A stretch of DNA of 64,000 nucleotides from Rikenellaceae bacterium. GTDB lineage: Bacteria > Bacteroidota > Bacteroidia > Bacteroidales > Rikenellaceae. The stretch covers positions 62,001-126,000 of the forward strand of contig CABJAJ010000003.1 in the NCBI GenBank assembly GCA_902363575.1. Direction: 5' to 3'. Shown here piece after piece: positions 43,698 through 51,798 of this stretch; position 1 is the stretch's first letter; each line of letters begins with the position of its first letter. Both the position numbers and the translations under genes were made by a program. The notes beneath the pieces were generated by a model that was not told the origin of the DNA, did no database searches, and was given only the letters and a program-made list of their open reading frames with translations.

Positions 43698-44004
43698 GGC
43701 AATTTTTCGGTTTTCGTTGTTCGGTTCGTCTCATCGGGTGTCGTGCGGAGGGCATACGACACCCGGGCGACCGGTTCAGGCCGCCCTGCTTTCCGGTGCG
43801 AAGCTACTTACAACGTTGCCATTTCATCGTCTGAGGATCGAGTAACCGGGTGCAAGATACGAAAAATTTCGCTCCCGGAGCGGGCCGTGCGTGCTCCGGT
43901 GAAGCGAACCCGTGCGGCTGTCGGCAGGGCGGCAGGCCCGGCGGCGGCTCCGGCTCGGGAGCATGTCGGAGCGCACCGACCGCGAGGCGGTGTCGGGGTG
44001 CAGA
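43698..44004 (-). other. Leader/intergenic region of the Vat-type gene
   Basis: No gene is seen. On the reverse strand a near-consensus box TATCTTGC (about 43852-43859) could start a leader of about 150 bases. This contains a perfect 9-bp hairpin, with GGGTGTCGT at 43736-43744 pairing with ACGACACCC at 43756-43764, ending 39 bases before the ATG. Confidence 0.5.
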
Positions 44005-44592
44005 TCAGGGCATCCACTCGATCACCCCGGCGACGGGGTGGCGTTCGCGCCACGCCGCAAACTCCGCATAGGTACGCACCCCGTCGCGCAGCACCGCCTG
44101 GTAATATTCGATTCCCATGATCTTCTCGCCGGGCGGGGTTTCGTATTTCAGCCGCAGGATGGTCAGGCGGGTGTCGTCGGTCAGCACCTCGGCGATGCGC
44201 CCGGCCACGCGCTCGAAATAGCCGTCGTAGCGCGAGCCCCGGGCGATGTGGATCATATCGAGCTGCCAGAGCTCCCGATCCGCGTCCTCCACCCAGGCGT
44301 GCCACTCCAGGCACGCTTCGGGCGTGTCGAGCAGGTTGGCGTACGCGACCCTGCGCACGGCGGGGCAGGCCGCCAGACGGCCCATCGCCCGGAAGTCGTC
44401 GGCGGGGTCGATGCGGGGCGTATAGATGTGGAAGTCTATATCGCGGTGGGTCATCAGCAGGCCCGTCGGCAGCGAGCCTACCGGATGGATTTCGGCTCCC
44501 ACGGACTCCCAGGCGGCGACGACGCCGCACATGCGGATCACTTCGCGGGCGCGGCGCTGGTTCCGCCGGGCCAGTTCGAGAAGGTCTGTCAT
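44005..44592 (-). CDS. Nucleotidyltransferase-fold protein, substrate unknown
   Basis: A 195-residue soluble protein. The segment VGSLPTGLLMTHRDIDFHIY has the GS-x(n)-DxD pattern of the nucleotidyltransferase superfamily (Gly-Ser followed by Asp-Ile-Asp), placing the metal site near residues 38-53. The rest is alpha/beta (WHAWVEDADRELWQLDMIHI, RLTILRLKYETPPGEKIMG). No partner toxin or antitoxin gene is adjacent. It is divergent from fabI. It could modify a small molecule or RNA; the assignment rests on one motif. Confidence 0.6.
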   Translation of the reverse strand: MTDLLELARRNQRRAREVIRMCGVVAAWESVGAEIHPVGSLPTGLLMTHRDIDFHIYTPRIDPADDFRAMGRLAACPAVRRVAYANLLDTPEACLEWHAWVEDADRELWQLDMIHIARGSRYDGYFERVAGRIAEVLTDDTRLTILRLKYETPPGEKIMGIEYYQAVLRDGVRTYAEFAAWRERHPVAGVIEWMP

Positions 44593-44618
44593 TTGTTGTC
44601 GGTTTGAACGGGAAAGCG

Positions 44619-44626
44619 CAAAGGTA
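44619..44626 (-). promoter_or_regulatory. -7 box of the nucleotidyltransferase-fold gene
   Basis: The reverse strand reads TACCTTTG 27 bases before the ATG at 44592, back-to-back with the fabI promoter. Confidence 0.5.
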
Positions 44627-44701
44627 CGAAAAATACCCGAACGGCGTATGCCTGCGCTGCGGGCGGCGGAGGGCCGATGGCCGGAAATGGAAAAATATTG
44701 T

Positions 44702-44709
44702 TACTTTTG
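44702..44709 (+). promoter_or_regulatory. fabI promoter -7 box
   Basis: TACTTTTG fits TAnnTTTG and lies 23 bases before the fabI ATG. Confidence 0.6.
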
Positions 44710-44732
44710 CCCCGATACTAAACGGATAAATT

Positions 44733-45602
44733 ATGTCATACCAATTGCTCAAAGGGAAAAAAGGCCTGATCTTCGGGGCGCTCAACGATCAGTCGATCGC
44801 CTGGAAAGTGGCCGAACGCGCCGTCGAGGAGGGGGCTGAAATCGTATTGACCAATACGCCCGTCTCCATCCGCATGGGCACCATCGACCGGCTCGCCGAA
44901 CGCTGCCACAGCATCGTGATACCGGCCGACGCCACCAGCGTCGCGGACCTGGAGCTGCTCATCGACGGCACGATGGCCCGCTTCGGCGGCAAGTTCGACT
45001 TCATCCTCCACTCGATCGGGATGTCGCCCAACGTGCGCAAAGGGCGCAAATACGACGACCTGGATTACGACTACCTCGCCAAAACGCTCGATATATCGGC
45101 CGTGTCGTTTCACAAGGTGATCCAGGTGGCCCGCAAGAAGGACGCCCTCAACGACTGGGGTTCGATCGTCGCGCTCACCTACATCGCCGCCCAGCGCACC
45201 CTTTACGGCTACAACGATATGGCCGACGCCAAGGCGCTGCTGGAGTCCATCGCCCGCAGCTTCGGCTACATTTACGGCCGCGAGAAGCACGTGCGGGTCA
45301 ATACGGTTTCGCAGTCGCCGACCCCGACCACCGCCGGCAACGGGGTGCTCGGCATGGGCGACCTGATGGAGTTCGCCGAAAATATGTCGCCGCTGGGCAA
45401 CGCCTCGGCCGCCGACTGCGCCGACTACGTGCTTACGCTCTTTTCCGACCTCACGCGCAAGGTGACCATGCAGAACCTCTACCACGACGGCGGCTTCTCG
45501 TCGATGGGTATGAGCCGCCGCGCGATGCACACCTACGAGAAAGGGCTCCGTTTCGACGACGTGCGCGAACACCAATACCCCTTCGGCGAGCCGCAGGAGT
45601 AA
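44733..45602 (+). CDS. fabI: Enoyl-[acyl-carrier-protein] reductase (NADH)
   Basis: A 289-residue short-chain dehydrogenase that performs the last reduction of each fatty-acid elongation cycle. The N-terminal LLKGKKGLIFGALNDQSIAW is the FabI variant of the nucleotide-binding motif. The catalytic set is seen in LTYIAAQRTLYGYNDMADAK with the Tyr-x6-Lys pair, and SIGM and SPTPTTAGNG are also typical. FabI is the triclosan target; residues around the site look ordinary. The C-terminus (YEKGLRFDDVREHQYPFG) is longer than in E. coli, common in Bacteroidetes. It is a single gene with its own promoter. Confidence 0.96.
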   Translation: MSYQLLKGKKGLIFGALNDQSIAWKVAERAVEEGAEIVLTNTPVSIRMGTIDRLAERCHSIVIPADATSVADLELLIDGTMARFGGKFDFILHSIGMSPNVRKGRKYDDLDYDYLAKTLDISAVSFHKVIQVARKKDALNDWGSIVALTYIAAQRTLYGYNDMADAKALLESIARSFGYIYGREKHVRVNTVSQSPTPTTAGNGVLGMGDLMEFAENMSPLGNASAADCADYVLTLFSDLTRKVTMQNLYHDGGFSSMGMSRRAMHTYEKGLRFDDVREHQYPFGEPQE

Positions 45603-45866
45603 CCGTCGGGATACGGCGCCACCCGTATGGCCAGGCAGCCCGCGCATCCATCCGTCGGAGCGGGTTTGACTGAACCGGTTTGTCGGGTCCGGCGGGTTGC
45701 CCGTTGCGGAGCGCAGTCGGGCAGCTTGTCGGGGCGGCGAGCCGGGTTGTCCGTCTGCGCCGCAGAGCGCATGCCCCGCCGAACAATCGGCGGGGCATCG
45801 CGTGCCGGGGATTTCCGGAAATCTGCTTCAGGGGCGTAACGACCCCGTTTTTTTGCCCGTCACCGC

Positions 45867-46310
45867 TTATTCGTTGCGGTACACGGTTTTGCCGTTTGAA
45901 TCGACATTGGCCGTTCCGACACCCTGTCCGAGCGGGTCCCGGTAGTTGGTCGTCCCGTTTGAATCGACGTCGGCCGTGCCGGAGAGTATCCCGTGGGCAT
46001 CCCGGTAATTGGTCGTCCCGTTTGAATCGACGTTGGCCGTGCCGGTGAGGATTCCGTTGGCATCCCGGTAATTGGTCGTTCCGTTGGAATCGACATTGGC
46101 CGTGCCGATCAGGATTCCGTGGGCATCCCGGTAATTGATCGTGCCGTTGGAATCGACGTCGGCTGTGCCGATGAGGATTCCGCTGGCATCCCGATAAACG
46201 GTCGTGCCGTTTGAATCGACCTCCGAGCTGGCTGCGCCCGCAGGAAATTGTGCCTGTGCAAAGCCTGCGCCTGCCAATACGGTCACGACGCAAAGAAGGA
46301 TTTTTTTCAT
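45867..46310 (-). CDS. Exported protein of 21-residue tandem repeats
   Basis: A 147-residue protein with a clear signal peptide (MKKILLCVVTVLAGAGFAQA). From residue 31 it consists of five 21-residue repeats plus a partial sixth, consensus VDSNGTTNYRDAxGILxGTA with Ala/Asp/Asn at the end. Each repeat has two short strands, one before and one after the Asn-Gly turn, so a beta-solenoid or stacked-hairpin structure is likely. No anchor, enzyme motif or sorting domain is seen. The 63-base DNA repeats are well conserved, so copy number may vary. A near-consensus box TATCTTTA (46332-46339, reverse) lies upstream. Confidence 0.85.
   Translation of the reverse strand: MKKILLCVVTVLAGAGFAQAQFPAGAASSEVDSNGTTVYRDASGILIGTADVDSNGTINYRDAHGILIGTANVDSNGTTNYRDANGILTGTANVDSNGTTNYRDAHGILSGTADVDSNGTTNYRDPLGQGVGTANVDSNGKTVYRNE
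45895..46221. repeat. 63-base coding tandem repeats
   Basis: Five units of 63 bases plus a partial unit inside the gene at 45867-46310, each with a variant of CCGTTTGAATCGACGTTGGC and GGCATCCCGGTAATTGGTCG. Neighbouring units are nearly identical, so slippage or recombination between them is expected. Confidence 0.88.
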
Positions 46311-46740
46311 CCTATGGGGGTTTTGGTTGCTTAAAGATACCTCCGCCCGGCCGTTTTCGCTCCCTTTTGCCGGTCGTACGTCCGAAACCCCCGCTCAAAC
46401 GGCCCGAAAAGGAGGGTGAACCGCCGGGCCGGGCATCCGGCACGCCCGCGCCCGGTCGCTGCCGTATCTCGGCACCATCCGCCCGGGCCGCCGGCGTGCA
46501 TGCCGTCGGGTCTCCGCCCGGTGGATGCCGGATGCTGCGGGGCATGGGCCGGTACCTGATGGACGGCTTCGGGCAAAATGGGTTGTCGTTCGATGCACAC
46601 CGGATGCTGCGTTTTGTCGGAGCGCCGCCCGGTGGATGCCGGATGCTGGGACGCCAGAGGCCGGCGTACCGGAGTACCCGCGAGCGGATAAAAAAATCGA
46701 ACGTCGCCGTTCGATCTTATGTTGCGCTTGTCGGGGGCAG
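46311..46740. other. Gene-free region with direct repeats
   Basis: No gene is seen. A 24-base identical repeat, CCGCCCGGTGGATGCCGGAT plus GCTG, occurs at 46514-46537 and 46625-46648, with related fragments around 46430 and 46595. The region ends at the terminator of the DUF2335 gene (46690-46715). Confidence 0.6.
46690..46715 (-). terminator. Terminator of the DUF2335 gene
   Basis: On the reverse strand the stem ATCGAACG/CGTTCGAT with a four-base loop is followed by a run of T. It lies 26 bases below the stop at 46741. Confidence 0.85.
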
Positions 46741-47295
46741 CTATTTGTCCTCCCCGACGGAGCGGTCCGCGTCCGTATTGCTGCGCTGCGTGAGTTTCCC
46801 GGTGATGAAAATGGAGGCCGTCCCGATGATGGTCGTGCTGAAGATAATACCCCCGACGGTTGCGTATCCGGCACGGGTCAGGAATACGCCGGCGATCAGA
46901 AGAGCGAAAATCGCACATGCGGCGAGAATCTGGGAGCGTCTGTTCGCGGATATGCTTCCCTCGATGTTGCGCCGGTTCTGTGCAAGCATTTCGTTTTCCG
47001 CACTTTGCCGGTGCGATTGCTCTTTCTCGGCCATCCTGAGTATGCGTTCGGGTGCGTCGGGGATGAGCTGTTGGTAGCCTTTCAGAATTTCGGGATGCGG
47101 CAACGGCCCCGAAAAGGATTCCTGGGTGACTTTCATGATCTGAACAATTTGCTGTGCCTTTTGTTGGGCAGACAAATCCGTACTGTTGATAACAGGTTCG
47201 ATCACCTCTTCAAGTTTCCGGGCTTCCTCCGGCTCTGCGTGTTTCGGGTTGACTTCGCAGTCCGGCATCGGGTTTTTGGCAGGCTGTTCTCCCAT
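46741..47295 (-). CDS. DUF2335 family membrane protein
   Basis: A 184-residue protein. The segment SFSGPLPHPEILKGYQQLIP, followed by APERILRMAEKEQSHRQ, matches the DUF2335 pattern. Two membrane helices follow (about 125-141 and 146-164). The N-terminal 70 residues are acidic with a helical stretch (EEVIEPVINSTDLSAQQKAQ). DUF2335 proteins are widespread membrane proteins of unknown role, often in mobile or accessory regions. The start at 47295 comes 2 bases after the stop of the small upstream gene, so the two are co-translated. Confidence 0.85.
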   Translation of the reverse strand: MGEQPAKNPMPDCEVNPKHAEPEEARKLEEVIEPVINSTDLSAQQKAQQIVQIMKVTQESFSGPLPHPEILKGYQQLIPDAPERILRMAEKEQSHRQSAENEMLAQNRRNIEGSISANRRSQILAACAIFALLIAGVFLTRAGYATVGGIIFSTTIIGTASIFITGKLTQRSNTDADRSVGEDK

Positions 47296-47297
47296 AA

Positions 47298-47609
47298 TTA
47301 TTCTAAGTGCTTGGGTAGCTTGGGGACGATAAAACGGTTGGTTTTGATGTTGCACAGGTCATTCGTCCGGGCGAAAATGTCGGTTGCCCGGCAGATATCC
47401 CGGCCGACGACCTGCCAGACGTCGTTGAGTTTGGTAATTCGCTCGCTGGCTTTGCACAGATTTTTGATATTCGCATCGACCCGGTAGTAATCCCCCGTGA
47501 TATTGAGGACGCTCATCACTCCGTCCAAAGCCGAAAACCGCGGAGTCAGGGGTTTTATGACGGCGAAGCAGGAAAATTCGGTATGGAAATTATAAATTTT
47601 CTTATTCAT
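47298..47609 (-). CDS. Unrecognised 103-residue protein upstream of DUF2335
   Basis: A small soluble protein with no signal peptide or membrane helix. Its middle (NITGDYYRVDANIKNLCKAS, ERITKLNDVWQVVGRDICRA) looks alpha/beta. I recognise no family. It starts about 45 bases below a TATCTTTG promoter (47661-47668) and its stop is 2 bases from the DUF2335 start, implying a functional pair. It could be a cytoplasmic regulator or substrate of the membrane protein. Confidence 0.72.
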   Translation of the reverse strand: MNKKIYNFHTEFSCFAVIKPLTPRFSALDGVMSVLNITGDYYRVDANIKNLCKASERITKLNDVWQVVGRDICRATDIFARTNDLCNIKTNRFIVPKLPKHLE

Positions 47610-47660
47610 GGTGCGAGCAGGCGTCAGCGGAGCGTAACAACGTATCCGTTCTATCTCTTA

Positions 47661-47668
47661 CAAAGATA
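47661..47668 (-). promoter_or_regulatory. Promoter -7 box of the DUF2335 pair
   Basis: The reverse strand reads TATCTTTG, an exact box, 52 bases above the ATG at 47609. Confidence 0.6.
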
Positions 47669-47890
47669 GTGTCTTTTTTTCAGAAACGCGGATCGATGTT
47701 TTATATTTTTATTTTGTCATCGAAAATTTTTGTCGGCAGCCTGAACCGAAAACGTTATCCCTTCGTTGCAAGAGACCGGATTGGGTGCCCGAATCCCGAC
47801 TCGATCGCTTTTGAAAGAGGAGGGCGTCACGGGGCGTTCGCTTGCCGGGACGGTTATCTGTCGCCCCGACGGGCAGTCCGAAGCCGTAAT

Positions 47891-48865
47891 TCAACGCTCC
47901 GGCGCGGGCGGTGTGGCGAGGCCGTCGATGAAATCGCGCAGCAGGGGGCCGAGTTCGGGGCTGAGCGGCAGGTTGGCGTTGTAGTAAACGGCCCTGAGCT
48001 GGCCCTGGAGGTCGCGCTCGTCGCAGCTCTTGAGCACATGGGTCATCCCCGGCACGATCGTCTTGCGGGCTGCGGGCTGTGCGGCGGCCAGTGCGTCGGC
48101 ATTGGCGGGCACGACCTGCAGATCGTTGTCCCCATTGACGATCAGCACGGGCACCCTGACCCGCCGGATGGTCAGGCGGGGATCGTACCGCATGGAGGAG
48201 ATCAGGAACGGCTGGATGGAGGCAGAGAAAAGCCCTTGCAGGGCGGGCGGCACCTCCGCGACCGTCTTGCCCTGCCTGAGCGACGAGATGATGGCGTTGG
48301 CCCGCAGCAGCAGCCCCGGGTCGTAACCGACCAGTTGGTTGCCGAGCTGCAATTGCAGCAGTTCGTCCATCGGGTAGCCGGGGCCGGCCAGCGTGACCAC
48401 TCCCGCCACCGCCGGGTCGTCGGCCGCAACCTCCAGGGCGATGAGCGCCCCCTCGCTGTGGCCGACGAGCACCACGCGCCCGAAGCCCTCGGCACGCAGC
48501 CAGGCGACCCATGCGGCCGCATCGTCGATGTAGTCGTTCAGCCGCAGCGCCTCCTCCGGCGTCGTGTCGGGGCTGTTGCCGATCTTCCGCTTGTCGTAGC
48601 GCAGCGAGGCGATGCCGTCGGCCTCGAGCTGACGTGCGAGCAGGTAGTAGGTGTTCAGCGCCATCCCTGCCGCCCGGCTGTTGCCGTCGCGGTCGGTCGG
48701 CCCCGACCCGGCGATCAGCAGCGCCACCGCATCGCCCGCTTCGTCCGGCCGGGTCAGCGTGCCGCTCAGTGTGCCCCACGGACGTTCGAGCCGCACTTCG
48801 CGCTCGCCGGCGTTCGCTGCCCAGCAGAGGACGGTCACTCCCAGGATAAACAGTGCTCTTTTCAT
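47891..48865 (-). CDS. Exported alpha/beta hydrolase
   Basis: A 324-residue serine hydrolase with a signal peptide (MKRALFILGVTVLCWAANA), so it is periplasmic or cell-surface. It has the nucleophile elbow VVLVGHSEGALIALEVA (Ser in GHSEG), an oxyanion-region LLIAGSGPTDRDGNS, the acid residue near VPVLIVNGDNDLQV and the His in GMTHVL. These marks fit bacterial acyl/peptidase-like esterases; the substrate is unknown. The promoter carries a large inverted repeat (48901-48936), so the gene is probably controlled by a repressor or activator. Confidence 0.9.
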   Translation of the reverse strand: MKRALFILGVTVLCWAANAGEREVRLERPWGTLSGTLTRPDEAGDAVALLIAGSGPTDRDGNSRAAGMALNTYYLLARQLEADGIASLRYDKRKIGNSPDTTPEEALRLNDYIDDAAAWVAWLRAEGFGRVVLVGHSEGALIALEVAADDPAVAGVVTLAGPGYPMDELLQLQLGNQLVGYDPGLLLRANAIISSLRQGKTVAEVPPALQGLFSASIQPFLISSMRYDPRLTIRRVRVPVLIVNGDNDLQVVPANADALAAAQPAARKTIVPGMTHVLKSCDERDLQGQLRAVYYNANLPLSPELGPLLRDFIDGLATPPAPER

Positions 48866-48884
48866 TTTTGGCGTTGGTTTTGAA

Positions 48885-48916
48885 CAAAACTAATCAAATA
48901 TTGAATTATATGCAAA
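48885..48916 (-). promoter_or_regulatory. Promoter of the alpha/beta hydrolase gene
   Basis: On the reverse strand TTTG (48913-48916) and TAGTTTTG (48885-48892) are separated by 20 bases, fitting the -33/-7 promoter. The inverted repeat at 48901-48936 overlaps the -33 element and spacer. Confidence 0.65.
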
Positions 48917-48936
48917 TATCGCTGCATATAATTCAA
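48901..48936. promoter_or_regulatory. 14-bp perfect inverted repeat (operator candidate)
   Basis: TTGAATTATATGCA (48901-48914) and TGCATATAATTCAA (48923-48936) are perfect inverted copies separated by eight bases. The run is AT-rich in a GC-rich genome and lacks a T-run after it, so it looks like a protein-binding operator rather than a terminator. Confidence 0.65.
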
Positions 48937-48987
48937 TCATCTTTTGATCGTGGAAGTTCCGAACCGAAAGGTATGCCGTAACCGGGA

Positions 48988-49656
48988 CTATGCCTCCTTA
49001 TCGGCATGGTCGAGTGCAGCGAGCACGTCGGCGGGGGTGTCGGCGAGCCGCTGCGCCCCGGCCTGCTCGAGCTCCCGGCGCGGGCGGAAGCCCCACGTCA
49101 CCCCGACGGAGCGGACACCCGCCCGGCGGGCCGTCTCGATGTCCACGCCCGAATCCCCGACGAAGAGGGTCTCCTTCGGGGCGACCCCTGCGAGCCTGCG
49201 GATTTCGTCCGCCACCCCGGGGTCGGGTTTCAGGGGGATGCCGGGACGCTGCCCCCGCACGGCCGTGAAGGGGATGGCGGGGAAGAAGCGGCGCACGAGT
49301 TTTTCGGTTCCCTCCTGATACTTGTTGGAGGCGACCGCCAGCTTCGTACCGCGCCGTGCGAGTTCGTGAAGCAGTTGCGGCACGCCGTCGTAGGGGCGCG
49401 TATGGCGGTCGATGTGGGCGGTATAGTAGGGGATGAAGTCGGCTCTTACGGCCGCTATGCGTTCGGGTGTGCGGAGTTGCTCGGGAATGGCCCGCTCCAC
49501 CAGCCGCAGGATGCCGTTGCCCACGAAGCTGCGATACTCCTGCGGCGTGTGCCCCGGCAGTCCGTTCCGTTCGAGCGCCACATCGCATGCGGCGGCCAGG
49601 TCGCCGAGCGTGTCGAGCAGCGTCCCGTCCAGATCGAAAATCACCAGTTTTATCAT
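48988..49656 (-). CDS. gph: HAD-family phosphatase, phosphoglycolate phosphatase-like
   Basis: A 222-residue haloacid-dehalogenase-type phosphatase. Motif I is FDLDGTLLDT, motif II is in LAVASNK, the motif III lysine is in IPLKPDPG and motif IV is FVGDSGVDIETA. A cap domain of about 70 residues after motif I (GDLAAACDVALERNGLP) matches phosphoglycolate phosphatases. Substrate specificity within this group cannot be fixed from sequence. The ATG at 49656 is chosen because the domain starts directly there (MIKLVIFDLDG); the longer frame adds a low-complexity basic extension. Confidence 0.87.
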   Translation of the reverse strand: MIKLVIFDLDGTLLDTLGDLAAACDVALERNGLPGHTPQEYRSFVGNGILRLVERAIPEQLRTPERIAAVRADFIPYYTAHIDRHTRPYDGVPQLLHELARRGTKLAVASNKYQEGTEKLVRRFFPAIPFTAVRGQRPGIPLKPDPGVADEIRRLAGVAPKETLFVGDSGVDIETARRAGVRSVGVTWGFRPRRELEQAGAQRLADTPADVLAALDHADKEA

Positions 49657-50299
49657 CGTATTTGCATTTTGCTTATCCCGTGCAGCCTTGTTCCGTCGCA
49701 ATTTTCCCGTCGCATCTTTCTCCTGCCGCCGTTCCCGGTTTTTCCGACTCGGCCCCTCCGGATGTTTTATCATTCTTTACGTGGGATCTTTCCTCGTAAA
49801 TTTCCCCCGTCGCACTCGATCTTGTTTTACAACCCATCCCTCCCAGCTTTCCATGCAGTCGTTTCCTGACCGTGTTTCCGATCTTGCCCGTACAGTTCCG
49901 GTCGGCCGTCCGGTGGGGCAGGACAGGGGCGCGCTGTCTGCTCGGAGGAGGCGTCCGTCCGGTGCCATGTATTCCGCGCCAGGATTCGATTCGGGTTCCG
50001 ATCTGTCTTTCCGAGCCGCTGTCCGGGGCGTCTCTCCGTGCCGCATGTTTCAGGCCGTCCGTTCGGGGTTCATTCCGGGGTGCAGCCCCTGCGCGTCCGT
50101 TTGCAAGTCCCGAACGGTTCCGTTCCGCTCGGTTGCATCCGGCCATTCCTTGCGGTCGCCGCTCGGCCTTGCCGTTTGTTTGCGCGCCAGCCCGGAGGTT
50201 TCGTCGTCCCTTGCGGGAGCGATTTGCGACTTCCCGACAGGCGCGTGACCGGATGTCAAGGTTGTCGATCCGCCGGAACGAATCCGGATGCAAAAATAC
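49657..50299. other. Gene-free GC-rich region left of the mobile element
   Basis: No gene is seen in about 640 bases. The sequence is rich in GTTCCG/TCCGGTCGG-like words similar to the tract at 8700-8950. At 50291-50298 the reverse strand reads TATTTTTG, an orphan promoter box without a close gene, just where composition changes to AT-rich. Confidence 0.5.
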
Positions 50300-50539
50300 G
50301 AAAAATCTCTGGAATAACCTCGAAAAACGGGAGAAATGACGCTAAACGACTTAATATCAGAGTTGTTACGGTGTCAAATGATGACAAGCCGAAAAAGCGG
50401 AAAACGCAAAGAAAAGCGGATTTAAGAAGAAGAATGGTTTGCAAATCATTACCCGTGAAAGAGTAAGATTTAACATATGGGAGATGCTATTGCACCGTTT
50501 GTCACCGATTTGCATATCAAGGTCTAACTCGTTGATATT

Positions 50540-50547
50540 TAACTTTG
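50540..50547 (+). promoter_or_regulatory. -7 box of the integrase gene
   Basis: TAACTTTG lies 18 bases upstream of the ATG at 50566. Confidence 0.55.
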
Positions 50548-50565
50548 CAAACAAAAAAAACGAGT

Positions 50566-51786
50566 ATGGCAAGAAGTACATTCAAAGTGCTGTTCTACGT
50601 GAACGGCAGCAAGGAGAAAGACGGTATTGTCCCCATCATGGGACGAGTGACAATCAACGGTACTGTGGCACAGTTCAGCTGCAAGCAGACCATCCCGAAA
50701 ACCCTTTGGGATGCGAAAGGCAACCGAGCCAAAGGCAAGAGTGCCGAAGCACGGAACGTCAATCTGGCATTGGACAACATCAAGGCGCAAATCATCAAGC
50801 ACTATCAGCGCATATCCGACCGAGAGGCATACGTAACGGCTGAAATGGTGCGCAATGCCTACCAAGGGGTAGGAAGCGAGTATGAGACACTGATAAAGGC
50901 TTTTGACAAGGATTGCGCCAACTTCCTGAAACGTGTCGGTAAAGACCGCAGCATCGGCACGTACAAGGTCATGGTAAGGGCAAGGAACTATGTCGCAGCC
51001 TTTATCAAGTCATTCTACAGACGGACGGACATGTCCATGCTGGAACTTACACCCGACTTCATCAAGGAGTTTGCGGCTTATCTTACGGCTGAACGGGGAC
51101 TGAAAAACGCCACCATCTGGCTGAACTGCATGTGGCTGAAAGGGGTGGTCATGCGTGCGCACTATAACGGACTGATACCGAGAAATCCGTTTGCGCAGTT
51201 CCATATCAGCCCGAATGTTAAGGAACGGGAGTATCTGACAGAGGACGAAATCAAAAGAATCATGGCGCACGAGTTTGACAACCCCACCCTCGTATTGGTG
51301 CGGGATCTGTTTATTTTCGCCTGTTTCACCGCCTTGTCTTTCGTGGATATGAAAGAACTCACAACGGATGAAATAGTGGAGGTGAATGGTGAGAAATGGA
51401 TATTGTCGAAACGGCACAAGACAAATGTCCCGTTCCAAGTGAAGCTGCTGGATATTCCCTTGCAGATAATCGAACGGTACAAGTATCTGTCGGAAGACAA
51501 GCTGGTTTTCGGGAAAATCAACTATTGGACGATGTGCAAACAGCTGAAAAAGGTAATGGCGGAATGCGGAATAGAGAAGCAAATCTCCTACCATTGCGCT
51601 CGTCATACGTTTGGAACACTGGCTCTTAGCAAGGGGATGCCCATTGAAAGCGTGAGCCGTGTTCTGGGACACACGAACATTGTCACGACTCAAATCTATG
51701 CGAAGATAACCACGCAGAAACTTGACAATGACCTGACGATGTTCGGCAACAAGCTGAACGCATCGTTCGGAAGTGTAACCCCATAA
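50566..51786 (+). CDS. int: Site-specific tyrosine recombinase (integrase)
   Basis: A 406-residue integrase of the Bacteroidetes mobile-element type. It has an N-terminal arm-binding domain (about 1-95), a core SAM-like domain (103-205), and a catalytic domain with His343 and Arg346 (SYHCARHTFG), His369 (LGHT) and the nucleophile Tyr378 (TTQIYAK). At the position of the first catalytic arginine it reads CFTALSFVDM, with Ser in place of Arg, as known for IntDOT-related enzymes. The start MARSTFKVLFY follows a promoter box. It is the first gene of the element and likely drives its integration and excision. Confidence 0.95.
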   Translation: MARSTFKVLFYVNGSKEKDGIVPIMGRVTINGTVAQFSCKQTIPKTLWDAKGNRAKGKSAEARNVNLALDNIKAQIIKHYQRISDREAYVTAEMVRNAYQGVGSEYETLIKAFDKDCANFLKRVGKDRSIGTYKVMVRARNYVAAFIKSFYRRTDMSMLELTPDFIKEFAAYLTAERGLKNATIWLNCMWLKGVVMRAHYNGLIPRNPFAQFHISPNVKEREYLTEDEIKRIMAHEFDNPTLVLVRDLFIFACFTALSFVDMKELTTDEIVEVNGEKWILSKRHKTNVPFQVKLLDIPLQIIERYKYLSEDKLVFGKINYWTMCKQLKKVMAECGIEKQISYHCARHTFGTLALSKGMPIESVSRVLGHTNIVTTQIYAKITTQKLDNDLTMFGNKLNASFGSVTP

Positions 51787-51798
51787 CCAAGCATAGCC

